Shown here: one piece after another, positions 1-9,101 of the stretch
Layout of the letters: each line of letters starts with the position of its first letter
How positions within the stretch are numbered: the stretch's first letter is position 1
Source: Akkermansiaceae bacterium
GTDB taxonomy: Bacteria > Verrucomicrobiota > Verrucomicrobiia > Verrucomicrobiales > Akkermansiaceae
Direction: 5' to 3'
Length of the DNA stretch: 64,000 bases
Assembly (NCBI GenBank): GCA_024233115.1
Contig: JACKQB010000007.1
Location: 62,001 to 126,000, forward strand
The notes under the pieces: generated by a model
Seen by the model: the letters and a program-made list of their open reading frames with translations, nothing else
What the model was told of the DNA's origin: nothing
Database searches by the model: none
Translations under genes and position numbers: made by a program

Positions 1-135
1 TCATAGTGGTCTTTTGGGGGCGATCTGTCCAACCACTTAAACATTAAATTTGGGAGGCTGTTTCAAGGATTCTCGAAAAAGGCTGACATACCATCGCCCA
101 GTCGTGGTAGAATGCGCGTATCAGTAATAACGACC

Positions 136-585
136 ATGGCCAGCCGACAACCTTCCGAACCCGACAGACACATCCTCTTCCTCGATGGTGAATGCCTGTT
201 CTGTCAAACATCCGCCCGGGTCCTGTATCGATGGGACCGGTCGAAAAAAATTTATTTCTCGACGCTTCAGGGGGAAACGGCAGGCCGGCTGCCGGACGAC
301 TGGAAAAAACTCACCGACGACCACGGACGGCCAGCAGGAACGGCGGTATTGATTGAAAACGCGAATCAGCCCGATGAACGCCAATGGAGAAGTGCTGATG
401 CGATCCTGCGATCCCTGAAACTCACCGGCAGTATACTGGCCGTGTTCTGGGTGTTCTCCTACGTGCCAGGCGCCATTAAAAATGGTCTTTACCGCTTGCT
501 CGCCCGCAATCGACACCGGCTGACGTGGGGGAAGCGCTCTTGCCCCTTGCCTGAACAAGATTTCAAAAAACGTTTTCTACCCTAG
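136..585 (+). CDS. DCC-family thiol-disulfide oxidoreductase-like protein (DUF393)
   Basis: The protein is a small DUF393/DCC-family member of about 149 residues. Near the N-terminus it has FLDGECLFCQ, the D-x-x-C-x-x-C signature that names the family and is proposed to act in thiol-disulfide exchange. The rest has the expected length and a hydrophobic stretch (ILAVFWVFSYVPGAIKNGLY). An upstream in-frame ATG at 112 would add eight residues; the ATG at 136 sits closer to the conserved block and I prefer it. The gene stands alone before a secreted protease. The family is well recognised but its substrates are unknown. Confidence 0.85.
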   Translation: MASRQPSEPDRHILFLDGECLFCQTSARVLYRWDRSKKIYFSTLQGETAGRLPDDWKKLTDDHGRPAGTAVLIENANQPDERQWRSADAILRSLKLTGSILAVFWVFSYVPGAIKNGLYRLLARNRHRLTWGKRSCPLPEQDFKKRFLP

Positions 586-640
586 TCGACCGTATTTCAC
601 TTGAGCTAAGCATGTCCGGCTTTAAGTTGTTCCGAATCTT

Positions 641-2203
641 GTGATGACCCGGATGAGTAGAAAAACTGTATTTGTTGTTTGTGCCTTGATCACTTTGTTC
701 CAGGCAAAGCTCGAGGCGCTCGTCATCCGCACCTACTCATCCAGCGAGCACGACCGTTTTCTCAACTTTCCAGACAACCCGGGTCACAACCCTGACTTCA
801 TCCACGCCAACCTGGACCTAACAGGCGTAGGCTGGTATGAGGCGGGAGCCCCTATTCAACAACGTGGCCTGACGATGGTATCCCCCATCCACTTTCTGGG
901 CGCAAACCATGCACAGCCCGGCATTGGCAAGGTAGTCCGATTTTTATCCACTGACGGACAGTTGAAAAGTTTCACCGTAGCCACACAAACGGCTATCACT
1001 AACTTCAATGGCGACCCGTATGATGTCCTTCTGGGCACCCTGTCCAATCGAATCGAACCAGGTGACAACATTGCCTATCATCCGTATCTCAACTACAATA
1101 ACAACTTGTCCTACTATGGTGCCCCCCTTGTTATGCTCGGAAGAAACGGACAAGGTGCCAGGCAAACCGTTTTTTCCATAGGCTACCTCACTGCGCCTAG
1201 CATTAACCAGACCAGAGCCATACTCAGCAAATACTTCAGCTCGGGGGGGAGCGACGACGCTTATTTCAACAATGGAGATTCGGGCAGCCCCTCATTCATC
1301 GCCTACAACGGCATGGCGGCCATCGTCGGTATCCATAGTGTGGTAGCCACCAGTTCCTACCCCTACACCAACTACGACTGTTTTATCCCCCACTACATTG
1401 ACGAGCTCAACGCGATCATGGAAACAGACGGATACCGGATGACAAAAGCGATTCCTGGCAGTACGACACTTACAGCCACCCGCACGACCACGTCACCGGT
1501 CATCCGGGCCGGCCATCCGTTTACCATCGATTTCACCATCAACAACACGGGTAATACCTTAGCTGAAAACATCAAACTCACCAATACCTTCCCCGCTGGA
1601 ACAATCGTGGCAAACTCGAACGGGACAGACTGGTTTGACGAAACTACGGCAGCCACCATCAAAGCCCGCAAAGCAAGCCTGGTGAAAAACAGCCCGAGCA
1701 ACTACAGCATCACCCTCTCCATTCCGGCGGCGGGCACAGCCAGTCATCAAATGGGCTATGCGTGCGATCAGTTTTCCGCAGCAACGGAAAATTTCAACAT
1801 CACCGTAATTGAATCGTTTGTGAGTTGGGCCGCCAACCTGGACGATTTCACAAGTGAAGGAGATGACGATAACGATGGCATTGGCAATTTACTCGAATAT
1901 GCCTTTGGTGGAGAACCAGATGTCGCCTCCCAATATCACCCTAACACAACCGAGCCGCTGGTTCCCCAATATGCAAATAGCAAAATCAGCTATATCAGGA
2001 GAACGGATGCAAGCACGCGGGCCTTATCCTACCAGCTTAAAACATCCACTACATTGGAGGGCGGCACCTGGTCAGATGCCGCCCCGATGGTCAGCCAGAC
2101 AAGCGTCGCTCCAATGGCCGGCGACTTCGAGCGCGTCACCCATACCCTTACTGCGTCGGACACTGAGCGGTTTTTCAGAGTTGAGGTTACGCTCAGCGAG
2201 TAG
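641..2203 (+). CDS. Secreted trypsin-like serine protease with DUF11-like and C-terminal Verrucomicrobia module
   Basis: The N-terminus carries a signal peptide (FVVCALITLFQAKLEA). Residues about 60-265 read as a chymotrypsin-fold domain: His84 in SPIHFLGANH, Asp128 in YDVLLGTL and Ser214 in GDSGSPSF form a plausible catalytic triad. Residues about 275-370 look like a DUF11/CARDB-type beta domain (NNTGNTLAENIKLTNTFPAG). From about residue 395 there is an acidic DDDNDGIGNLLEYAFGGEP stretch followed by a beta-rich tail. That tail resembles the end of the large secreted protein at 18648-24089. The first in-frame start is GTG at 641, with ATG at 644 and 653 as alternatives. The stop lies two bases from the stop of the convergent downstream gene, leaving no room for a terminator. 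The protease call rests on motifs; the substrate is unknown. Confidence 0.8.
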   Translation: MMTRMSRKTVFVVCALITLFQAKLEALVIRTYSSSEHDRFLNFPDNPGHNPDFIHANLDLTGVGWYEAGAPIQQRGLTMVSPIHFLGANHAQPGIGKVVRFLSTDGQLKSFTVATQTAITNFNGDPYDVLLGTLSNRIEPGDNIAYHPYLNYNNNLSYYGAPLVMLGRNGQGARQTVFSIGYLTAPSINQTRAILSKYFSSGGSDDAYFNNGDSGSPSFIAYNGMAAIVGIHSVVATSSYPYTNYDCFIPHYIDELNAIMETDGYRMTKAIPGSTTLTATRTTTSPVIRAGHPFTIDFTINNTGNTLAENIKLTNTFPAGTIVANSNGTDWFDETTAATIKARKASLVKNSPSNYSITLSIPAAGTASHQMGYACDQFSAATENFNITVIESFVSWAANLDDFTSEGDDDNDGIGNLLEYAFGGEPDVASQYHPNTTEPLVPQYANSKISYIRRTDASTRALSYQLKTSTTLEGGTWSDAAPMVSQTSVAPMAGDFERVTHTLTASDTERFFRVEVTLSE

Positions 2204-2205
2204 GT

Positions 2206-5200
2206 TTACCATCCTGACCGACTGAACCCGGACCCGCTCGAAAAACTACTGCTACTGAACCCGGACGAGCTGGACGAACCACCAAACGAGGAGGAGCTGG
2301 AGGAGGAACTGCTGAATCCTGATGAGCTATTGAAACTCGAAGATGCCCGGCGACGTGCAGCGGCTTCCCTTTGTCGGCGAATCGTAGCTTCTTGCACTTC
2401 TGCTGCTGCAATGGCTTGGCGTGCACGCGTGCGCGCAAAGGCTGCCGTTCTACTGGCATCATCATACTGCCCTTGCGAGAGAAGTTCGTGGGCTGTTTGG
2501 ACATGGTTCGCCCCTGGGGAGCCGGCAATTCTAACACCGTAGCTACCCGACCACATGACAGCCCTATTAACCTCAACGCGGGCGGCGCGGATGCTGTCGA
2601 CTGCTTGGCGCGCTTTGCGCAGTTCGTCCTTGAGGCCTGCCATGGCCACGCCAAGACGGGTATGCTGGCTGTTGATTTCCTTCATCAGCTCACGCCATGG
2701 CGAGTGTTCTGTTTCCAGGGTCCTTCTGCACTCCTGGAGTGCTGCGCGGCAATGCTCAATTTGACCCACAAAATCGTGGGTGGCACTGCTGTCCGGAATA
2801 CCATCTGTTTGTGACACGTTGATCACCCTGGCAGCATCCGCAGCGGCGGTTTCAGCGGCCACTATCAATTGCTCGGCCTCGGCATACGCTTCACGGTCGG
2901 TGCTAATTCTTGTTTCCATCGCCTCGAGCCGTGCATCCAGTTCATCAAGCGCAAGCTCGGACAGATACGGATTCGACTCACCGTAGGGTGCCTTAACGGA
3001 TCGTTCCGCATCCCTGGAAAAGGTTTCCAACTGGGCGAACGCGGCAAGGGTATCGGCACAGATCCTAGGGTCAGCAGTCGCGTCTTGCATACCCGTCAAC
3101 GAGGCAAGGGCATCAACGATACGGATCGAATTTTGTTCGTCCAGCGCAGTTAGATCCGACTGACGCTGTTGAAGCCCACCGTGCAAGGTCAAGACCCGTT
3201 GATGACAATCCTCTGCCTCGATAAGATGATTGCGGGCCGTGATGATCCTGCCTGCCCGATAGACCTCATCGGCTGAGGTGATGGCAGATGTCATGGCCTG
3301 GACAGCCGACTGCATTGTTTCGCCTGCCGTTGCAAAGGTATCTCCCCCATCACTACCTGGCTCATAGCACAGCGCCAACCCGGCATAGTGTTTTCTGAGA
3401 TCATCCAAAACTTGTATCCCCTCGACTTTACGGGATTCAGCTTCGCCGGCCAGAGTTTGGGCATGGGTATAACGTGCCTGGAACTCAGACGAGGCCGTGA
3501 TTGTTTCCCGGATCAGTTTCTCTGCTAGAGAAAGGGCCGCGCGTGAAGACTGCATGGCATCCGCGGCAAGCTCGACAGCTCCATGATCGAGACTCGACTC
3601 TGCGGTTTGCCTTAGCCCGACTGACTCAGCCAGTAAAATGTCCGGGTTCCACTCGTCCCGTTCGGTCAGGATTTCCTGTCGTGACAGATGAAGCTCGCGG
3701 CTGAGTTTGCCACGGGCATCATCGGCTGCCCGACGCAGTGTGTCGGTTATTCTGGGTAACTCCCTTCCAGACTGCCCTGAGAGGTCCAGTGCCTTGGCCA
3801 CCCTATCAGCCAGGGCATGCAATCCATCGCGGAACAATTCGCATCCAGCTTGTACACTTTGTTGAGTACCTGCCTCAGCCAGGGCATTGAGACCGTCACC
3901 AGCCAATTTGATGGCGTCATTGATCCAACCTGTCTTCCTCCCGTCACGGCGCAACGACCTGGTCTGATCCAGGATCACCGGCAAGCTGTTGGTTCTAAAA
4001 CCGGAGACCACCTCGAGGACAAACAGCATCTCATTGGCCATGACCTCGGCCCGAGGGATTGGACCCAACGGAGCATCCAATGCGGCTACCGGATCATGTT
4101 TACCTAGGTCAATGCCCTGGGCATGAAGTTTACGAGCCGTGGGATGCCAGGTGGAGAACAGCTTTTCGGCAGAGAGCCATCCATCACTGAGTGATGCGGA
4201 TTTCACATCGCGCTCCTTCCTAACAATCCTGCTTAATACTAAACCAAGCTCACCCGTCCGGGCTGAGATGGTTTCCCATGCCGTATCCACCCTATCCAAG
4301 GAGGCGGTCGCAGAATCAAGTGTGCTATCGAATTGTTGGATCAAACTGGCAAAGGCGAGCGGCGTGGTTAGCTGTGAGCATTGCGGGCCGTCCTTGGCCC
4401 TATCACCTAACAAAGAGTTTTCATCGCGGTCCGCCACCTTGATTCTTCCGTACCCCGCAACGACCGGTTGACGCTCCAGGAGTTCAATGGCCCGTTCGTA
4501 GCGGGATCTGGAGAATACGTTTACAAGTTTTGTCCCCAGCCATGAGGGATGAATCAACGACTCCACCCGCTCAATGATGTCATCGACACCGGAGGACAGG
4601 ATAAAGGCCTTGTCGACGGCCCTGATCGCATTGATTGATTCACTCCGTGTCTCGCCCTCGTAGCCGCGCCCGGACAAATCCTTTTCCGATCCAACCACAA
4701 CACCCGCCCGGTCCATCACCTCAAACAACCGGTCAAACCGGCCCTTCATCTGCTCGTGCCAATGTGCAAACACCTGCTCGGCATGTTGTTTACTTTTCCG
4801 TCGACGTCGGTTCGCCCCAAACCCTAACAAACAAACAGCCAGAGTTGCAACGGAGCCTCCAACAGTCGACAGATTTTTAATTTTTTCCGCACGCTCACGC
4901 TCGCGGCGTGCACGGTTTTCCTTTTCACGCACAGCCAACGCATTGGCGGATTCGAGTTTATTGAGAGCATGGATCGTCTGGTTGAATGGTGCCGCATAGG
5001 CCGACTGGCCGGCACTGTGCCCGGCCTTGCTTTTGGCATACAGCTCTTGCACAGCCGCCAGCATTTCCGCACCTCTTCTATTTTCGTCGACCAGGGTAAC
5101 CTGGTCGATACGCAAACCGACCTTCTTCAGTTCTTCTCCATCATGGTACCAATCCTGGATCAATTGATGGTGGTTGGCAAGCTTGGCTCTCACCGTGGAT

Positions 5201-6111
5201 ACGGCGGTCGATGCTGTTTCCACGTGACCCGCTTTCAAGGCATCGCCTGCGGCATCCAGATCACGTTGCCACCCGGGGATGGGAGGAGACGCCAGGTCGC
5301 CGTTACGCACAGCCGCTTGCGCGCGGAACTCCCCCACTTCATTTTGCAATTCATCCAGCTGGTGACGGACATCGACTATTTCACGTTGGGTCATTCTCCG
5401 CAGCCGTTCGCGTTGCTCCGCGGCCTCGCGTTTTAATCGTTTCTCGTAGTCGATACGCTGGGTCAATCTGCTTTCGATGTAAGTGACCGTGTTTTTAACA
5501 GCCTCAATGATCCTGCCACCGTTACGCATGGCGTCCCGGGCTGGCCCGTCGAGGTTTCCCGCCCATGCGGATTCACCGAGGCCCCGGTGGTCAAATGCAT
5601 CGGAGCCAAAGTAGGAGAACTTTCGCTCGTTCAGAAACAGAACAAATACAGCGCCGTTAGACTGGCCGGTGCGAAGGTCTTTGAGATCTGAAAACCGCTT
5701 CGTATTTCCCAATCCACGCCCCAGGGCATTTTCCACGGCATCCATCCCGTAGTAGCTCACTCCCCGGGTGTCTTTCCACACTTCTCCGCTGGCGCTCTCC
5801 ATCAGGACAACCGTCCAGTTTTTACCATGCTGGTCCAACCACGTTTCGAGTCCGTCAAGCGATGGCTGACCTATCCGCAGGTTGCCTTTTACATACAAGT
5901 GCTGGCTCGGTGACCAACGGCTCAAAACGTCATTGGACAAGTGGATCATTTGCGCTGATTCACCTGCCCTAACGGATAGAGGGACAAGCGACATGACAGC
6001 CATCAACGTAACAAGCGATGTCAGCCACCGACTAAAAGCAAGGCAGGCCCCTGTTTGCCGATCCTTCGGGGCGTCCGTGGTTAACCCGGCTCTTTTTATG
6101 GTCCTTGGCAT
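2206..6111 (-). CDS. Giant TPM-like membrane protein with coiled coils and poly-Ser tail
   Basis: This 1301-residue protein has an N-terminal signal/anchor (WLTSLVTLMAVMSLVPLSVRA, about 28-48). A periplasmic region to about 215 resembles the TPM fold of YgcG-type proteins (NGAVFVLFLNERKFSYFG). A charged helical stretch follows, then one membrane segment near 416-436 (VGGSVATLAVCLLGFGANRRRR). The remaining roughly 865 residues are almost wholly helical and coiled-coil-like, ending in a long Ser/Phe/Gly tail that closes GSGFSRSGW. YgcG-like TPM proteins also end in a Gly/Ser-rich tail with terminal Trp, which supports the assignment; the giant helical insert is not usual for them. Function is unknown; a role in envelope or membrane assembly is only a guess. 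The gene converges on the protease, and recA is upstream in the same direction but separated by a terminator. Confidence 0.65.
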   Translation of the reverse strand: MPRTIKRAGLTTDAPKDRQTGACLAFSRWLTSLVTLMAVMSLVPLSVRAGESAQMIHLSNDVLSRWSPSQHLYVKGNLRIGQPSLDGLETWLDQHGKNWTVVLMESASGEVWKDTRGVSYYGMDAVENALGRGLGNTKRFSDLKDLRTGQSNGAVFVLFLNERKFSYFGSDAFDHRGLGESAWAGNLDGPARDAMRNGGRIIEAVKNTVTYIESRLTQRIDYEKRLKREAAEQRERLRRMTQREIVDVRHQLDELQNEVGEFRAQAAVRNGDLASPPIPGWQRDLDAAGDALKAGHVETASTAVSTVRAKLANHHQLIQDWYHDGEELKKVGLRIDQVTLVDENRRGAEMLAAVQELYAKSKAGHSAGQSAYAAPFNQTIHALNKLESANALAVREKENRARRERERAEKIKNLSTVGGSVATLAVCLLGFGANRRRRKSKQHAEQVFAHWHEQMKGRFDRLFEVMDRAGVVVGSEKDLSGRGYEGETRSESINAIRAVDKAFILSSGVDDIIERVESLIHPSWLGTKLVNVFSRSRYERAIELLERQPVVAGYGRIKVADRDENSLLGDRAKDGPQCSQLTTPLAFASLIQQFDSTLDSATASLDRVDTAWETISARTGELGLVLSRIVRKERDVKSASLSDGWLSAEKLFSTWHPTARKLHAQGIDLGKHDPVAALDAPLGPIPRAEVMANEMLFVLEVVSGFRTNSLPVILDQTRSLRRDGRKTGWINDAIKLAGDGLNALAEAGTQQSVQAGCELFRDGLHALADRVAKALDLSGQSGRELPRITDTLRRAADDARGKLSRELHLSRQEILTERDEWNPDILLAESVGLRQTAESSLDHGAVELAADAMQSSRAALSLAEKLIRETITASSEFQARYTHAQTLAGEAESRKVEGIQVLDDLRKHYAGLALCYEPGSDGGDTFATAGETMQSAVQAMTSAITSADEVYRAGRIITARNHLIEAEDCHQRVLTLHGGLQQRQSDLTALDEQNSIRIVDALASLTGMQDATADPRICADTLAAFAQLETFSRDAERSVKAPYGESNPYLSELALDELDARLEAMETRISTDREAYAEAEQLIVAAETAAADAARVINVSQTDGIPDSSATHDFVGQIEHCRAALQECRRTLETEHSPWRELMKEINSQHTRLGVAMAGLKDELRKARQAVDSIRAARVEVNRAVMWSGSYGVRIAGSPGANHVQTAHELLSQGQYDDASRTAAFARTRARQAIAAAEVQEATIRRQREAAARRRASSSFNSSSGFSSSSSSSSSFGGSSSSSGFSSSSFSSGSGFSRSGW

Positions 6112-6214
6112 ATGCCCTTGATAGCCATTTTATCCCCTCATGCAAGCACCGCCTCCCCTGGCAAACCGCAGCCAGACCGCAGCTGATACAGCAGACCACA
6201 CCGCAGCCGCAGGT

Positions 6215-6247
6215 AAAAACAAACGGGGCCCCCGTATGGAGACCCCG
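6215..6247 (-). terminator. Intrinsic terminator of recA
   Basis: Read on the minus strand, a ten-base-pair stem (6247-6238 with 6233-6224, two G-U pairs) closes a four-base ATAC loop. It is followed by TTTGTTTTT. It lies about 35 bases past the recA stop. Confidence 0.8.
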
Positions 6248-6283
6248 CTGACCTTACAATAAAACAGAGCTAACAATAAAAAA

Positions 6284-7435
6284 TCACGCTTTGTCCTCAG
6301 ACATCGCCTCCTTCACCTTGGCTTCAATCTCGTCATAGAGAGACTGGTCCTCCTTGAGAGCCACTTTGGCCGCATCGCGTCCCTGGGCGAGCTGGTTACC
6401 TGAATAGCTGAACCAGCTACCGCGTTTCTGGATGATATCGAATTCAATGGCGAGGTCAATGAGTGAGCCAACGGAAGAGATGCCTTCGTTATACATGATA
6501 TCGAACTCGGCTTCCTTGAACGGGGCGGCAACTTTGTTTTTGACGACCTTGATCCGGGTGCGGCTCCCCGCGACGCTGCCATCGGTCGCCTTGATCTGGC
6601 CAATGCGGCGGATATCCACACGGACGGAAGAGAAAAACTTGAGGGCGCGGCCACCGGGGGTCGTTTCAGGATTGCCAAACATCACACCGATTTTCTCGCG
6701 GATCTGGTTGGTGAAGATGCAGGTGGTGCGGGCCTTGGAAATAAGAGCTGTTAGTTTACGCATGGCTGCACTCATCAAGCGGGCCTGGGTGCCCACGGTG
6801 CTATCGCCGATCTCACCCGCGAGTTCTTGTTTGGTGACCAGGGCGGCTACGGAGTCGAGCACGATGACGTCGATGGCGTTAGAGCGCACAAGGGTTTCGA
6901 CAATTTGCAGCGCTTCCTCGCCGGAGTTTGGTTGGGAAACCAGAAGATCGTCGATCTTGACACCCAGCTTTTCGGCGTATGCGGGGTCGAGAGCGTGTTC
7001 AACATCAACAAAGGCAGCCAGGCCGCCAGCTTTCTGGGCCTGGGCGACCACCGTCAGGGTGAGAGTGGTTTTCCCTGATGATTCCGGTCCGTAGACCTCG
7101 ATCATACGCCCACGCGGGAAACCACCGACACCGAGAGCACGGTCGATCAGCAGGTTTCCTGTCGGGATGACATCGACATCGACACGATGGCCGTCGCCGA
7201 GACGCATGATGGCGGTTTCGCCGAAATCCTTCTGGATTTGGGAAATTGCGAGATCGAGATTCTTTTTGCGGGCTGCCGCGACTTTATCGTCGGGGGGGGG
7301 CGTGTTTTTGGATGCCATGGATTTTTTGGTTTTTGATGAAGGCGATTCCACTGGAGCTTCCGCGACTGCGGTGGCGGATTTGGAAGCGGAGGAATTGGTG
7401 GCGGATGAACTAGGTTTAGCTGTTGCGGTACTCAT
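6284..7435 (-). CDS. recA: Recombinase RecA
   Basis: RecA forms ATP-dependent filaments on single-stranded DNA, catalyses strand exchange and activates LexA self-cleavage. Walker A is GPESSGKT at residues 116-123; the DNA-binding loop region (NPETTPGGRALKFF) and the C-terminal helical domain are present. The protein is 383 residues because of a Ser/Ala/Lys-rich extension of about 40-50 residues before the usual core. A second ATG at 7318 would give a standard-length RecA of 344 residues. I keep 7435 because a good promoter (7462-7490) places the transcript start only about 20 bases upstream. Two LexA boxes lie just beyond that promoter, so SOS control is very likely. A terminator follows the gene, so it is probably transcribed alone. 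Confidence 0.98.
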   Translation of the reverse strand: MSTATAKPSSSATNSSASKSATAVAEAPVESPSSKTKKSMASKNTPPPDDKVAAARKKNLDLAISQIQKDFGETAIMRLGDGHRVDVDVIPTGNLLIDRALGVGGFPRGRMIEVYGPESSGKTTLTLTVVAQAQKAGGLAAFVDVEHALDPAYAEKLGVKIDDLLVSQPNSGEEALQIVETLVRSNAIDVIVLDSVAALVTKQELAGEIGDSTVGTQARLMSAAMRKLTALISKARTTCIFTNQIREKIGVMFGNPETTPGGRALKFFSSVRVDIRRIGQIKATDGSVAGSRTRIKVVKNKVAAPFKEAEFDIMYNEGISSVGSLIDLAIEFDIIQKRGSWFSYSGNQLAQGRDAAKVALKEDQSLYDEIEAKVKEAMSEDKA

Positions 7436-7461
7436 GACAATGGTTGTTTTTGGTTTTCCGC

Positions 7462-7490
7462 ACTTTAGGGGGCGTCTTCAGCGAAGTCAA
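7462..7490 (-). promoter_or_regulatory. Candidate sigma70-type promoter of recA
   Basis: On the minus strand TTGACT (7490-7485) is followed after 17 bases by TAAAGT (7467-7462). These match the -35 consensus at five of six bases and the -10 consensus at four of six. The predicted start of transcription, near 7455, leaves a leader of about 20 bases. Confidence 0.55.
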
Positions 7491-7498
7491 CAAAAAAC

Positions 7499-7527
7499 TG
7501 TTCAATAGATCACTGTTAAATAGAACA
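7499..7527. promoter_or_regulatory. Tandem LexA boxes upstream of recA
   Basis: Two 14-bp sites match the published Verrucomicrobia LexA motif TGTTC-N4-GAACA at nine of ten fixed bases each: TGTTCAATAGATCA at 7499-7512 and TGTTAAATAGAACA at 7514-7527. A further half site TGTTC begins at 7528. They sit between recA and the divergent MBL-fold gene, about 9 bases upstream of the recA -35 element. Confidence 0.85.
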
Positions 7528-7620
7528 TGTTCATTTGACGGGAGTTGCAGCCTGTCCCTGGTCGAAGAATTGACAGAAAAAGGGGTGGTCGAAGTGTGGA
7601 TACTGGGCATGATCAGGGGC

Positions 7621-8244
7621 ATGGACTCACAGGATCTGAATATCAGAAGTTACACAGGAGGCATGGCACAGACCAATGGCTACCTGCTTGGATCAGGCAA
7701 AGAGGGGGGCGCCTGCCTCCTCATTGACGCGCCGCTGGGGATCAGCCGGTGGCTGGAGAAGCTCGGCGAACTGCCGACCGACCTCTTGCTCACACACCAG
7801 CACTATGACCACGTGGAGGATGTCGCCAAGCTGGCGGCAAAGGGGGTGCGACTGCATGCCTACGCCCCTTATTCCGACGAACTCACTCTGGAAAAACTCC
7901 TCCAGCAGTCGGGTATCCCGATCCATGTAGAGCCATACACCATTGAGAACCTGCTTGAAGGAAAAGCCGGACTCGAGGCCGGGGGCCTTGAATTTTCACT
8001 TGAGCACGTGCCCGGACACTCACCCGACAGCGTGGTGTTTGTTCATGACGGGCTGGCGTTTGGTGGTGACACCTTGTTTGCCGGCGGCGTGGGCAGAGCT
8101 GATTTGCCGGGTGGGGATATGGAGCTGCTACTTCAGGGTATCCGTGGCAAACTGTTCACTTTACCCCCGGAAACCAGGGTCTTCCCCGGCCACGGACCGG
8201 CCACCACGATTGCGACGGAGCAGTCGACCAACCCGTTCCTTTGA
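7621..8244 (+). CDS. MBL-fold metallohydrolase, glyoxalase II-like
   Basis: The protein is a metallo-beta-lactamase-fold hydrolase of about 207 residues. The metal-binding signature THQHYDHVED (HxHxDH) is followed by the downstream ligands in HVPGHSPDS, FGGDTLFAGGVGR and FPGHGPAT. This spacing is typical of glyoxalase II-like and persulfide dioxygenase-like enzymes; the exact substrate cannot be read. An open frame extends back to 7444, but that would translate across the LexA boxes. The conserved fold begins just after the ATG at 7621, so I start there; ATG 7609 is the alternative. The gene diverges from recA and could share the LexA-controlled region, which is untested. Confidence 0.85.
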   Translation: MDSQDLNIRSYTGGMAQTNGYLLGSGKEGGACLLIDAPLGISRWLEKLGELPTDLLLTHQHYDHVEDVAKLAAKGVRLHAYAPYSDELTLEKLLQQSGIPIHVEPYTIENLLEGKAGLEAGGLEFSLEHVPGHSPDSVVFVHDGLAFGGDTLFAGGVGRADLPGGDMELLLQGIRGKLFTLPPETRVFPGHGPATTIATEQSTNPFL

Positions 8245-8509
8245 GAGAGATTGCCGGAACCTGTGTCCGGGGTGATGACAAGAAACCTACAAATTACCGA
8301 CACGACCACTTGCGTTCTACCAAGAAAAGTGCCAACCTAGGGCAGAGGGCGGCGTGTAGCCGCAATATTCTAACCACCGAACAAACAGAGAAACATAAAA
8401 TGCATGCGCGTGCTACAGCGTAGCCGCCAACAGAGTTCCGTGAGATCATCACCCACCACGGACCACCAAGCAACCCATCAACCGACTCACCATTAACCTA
8501 ACGAAAACC

Positions 8510-8923
8510 ATGGAAGAAACATACGCAGACCCAAATTTCGCATCCGACTCACCCTTCAGTGAGACACCACCATCCCAACAAGCAGCCAACGACCTTCGGG
8601 CCGCTGCGGGGGATGCCGCCAACAAGGCCAAGCAAGTGGCACATGAAGCCAGCGTCAAGGCCCAGCAATTCAAACAAGCCGCTGTGGACAAAGCCCAGCA
8701 ATTCCGCGAGTTTGCGGGTTCGAAGGCCAGCGACCTCAAGGAGACGGCTAGCGTCAAGGCCCAGCAGATCAAGCAAACCGCCGGTGAGCAAATGCAACAA
8801 GGCCGCGTCAAAGTACGTGAGGTCCACGCCGACACCGAGGAATACATCCGCCAACACCCTACCAAATCCGTTTTAACGGCTCTGGGAATTGGCTTTGTCA
8901 TTGGCCTCGCCATCCGTCGCTAA
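8510..8923 (+). CDS. YqjD/ElaB-like DUF883 membrane-anchored protein
   Basis: This 137-residue protein has a long amphipathic Ala/Gln/Lys-rich helix with repeated AxxKAQQxKQxA heptads. It ends in a C-terminal membrane segment, VLTALGIGFVIGLAIRR, with the G-x-x-x-G pattern of the DUF883 family (YqjD, ElaB, YgaM). In E. coli YqjD is an inner-membrane protein reported to bind stationary-phase ribosomes; whether that holds here is unknown. Its neighbours are a YqjE-like and a YqjK-like protein, matching the E. coli yqjDEK order, which strengthens the call. The leader before the ATG is G-poor with no Shine-Dalgarno sequence. Confidence 0.85.
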   Translation: MEETYADPNFASDSPFSETPPSQQAANDLRAAAGDAANKAKQVAHEASVKAQQFKQAAVDKAQQFREFAGSKASDLKETASVKAQQIKQTAGEQMQQGRVKVREVHADTEEYIRQHPTKSVLTALGIGFVIGLAIRR

Positions 8924-8944
8924 CAGAATAACGATCAAACCGCT

Positions 8945-8972
8945 ACCACACAGGGGGGCATCCCCCCTTGTG
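8945..8972 (+). terminator. Strong hairpin between yqjD-like and yqjE-like genes
   Basis: CCACACAGGGGGG pairs with CCCCCCTTGTGG around a three-base loop, with one bulged base. No T-run follows, so it may be an attenuator or RNA-stabilising hairpin rather than a full terminator. Confidence 0.5.
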
Positions 8973-9101
8973 GCAGCCGGGGTTGTGTGTTGGCTGATGT
9001 CTGTTTGCCGTTGTGTCGGTTTCCCTCAACCTGATTGACCAGACCGCACGAGATACCGGCAACGTAGATTCCCTCATTAGCTAACACCCCCACTCATTGC
9101 C

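Noticed and set aside
7444..7620. Extended N-terminus of the MBL-fold hydrolase
   Set aside because: It would translate through the LexA boxes and has no similarity to family N-termini.
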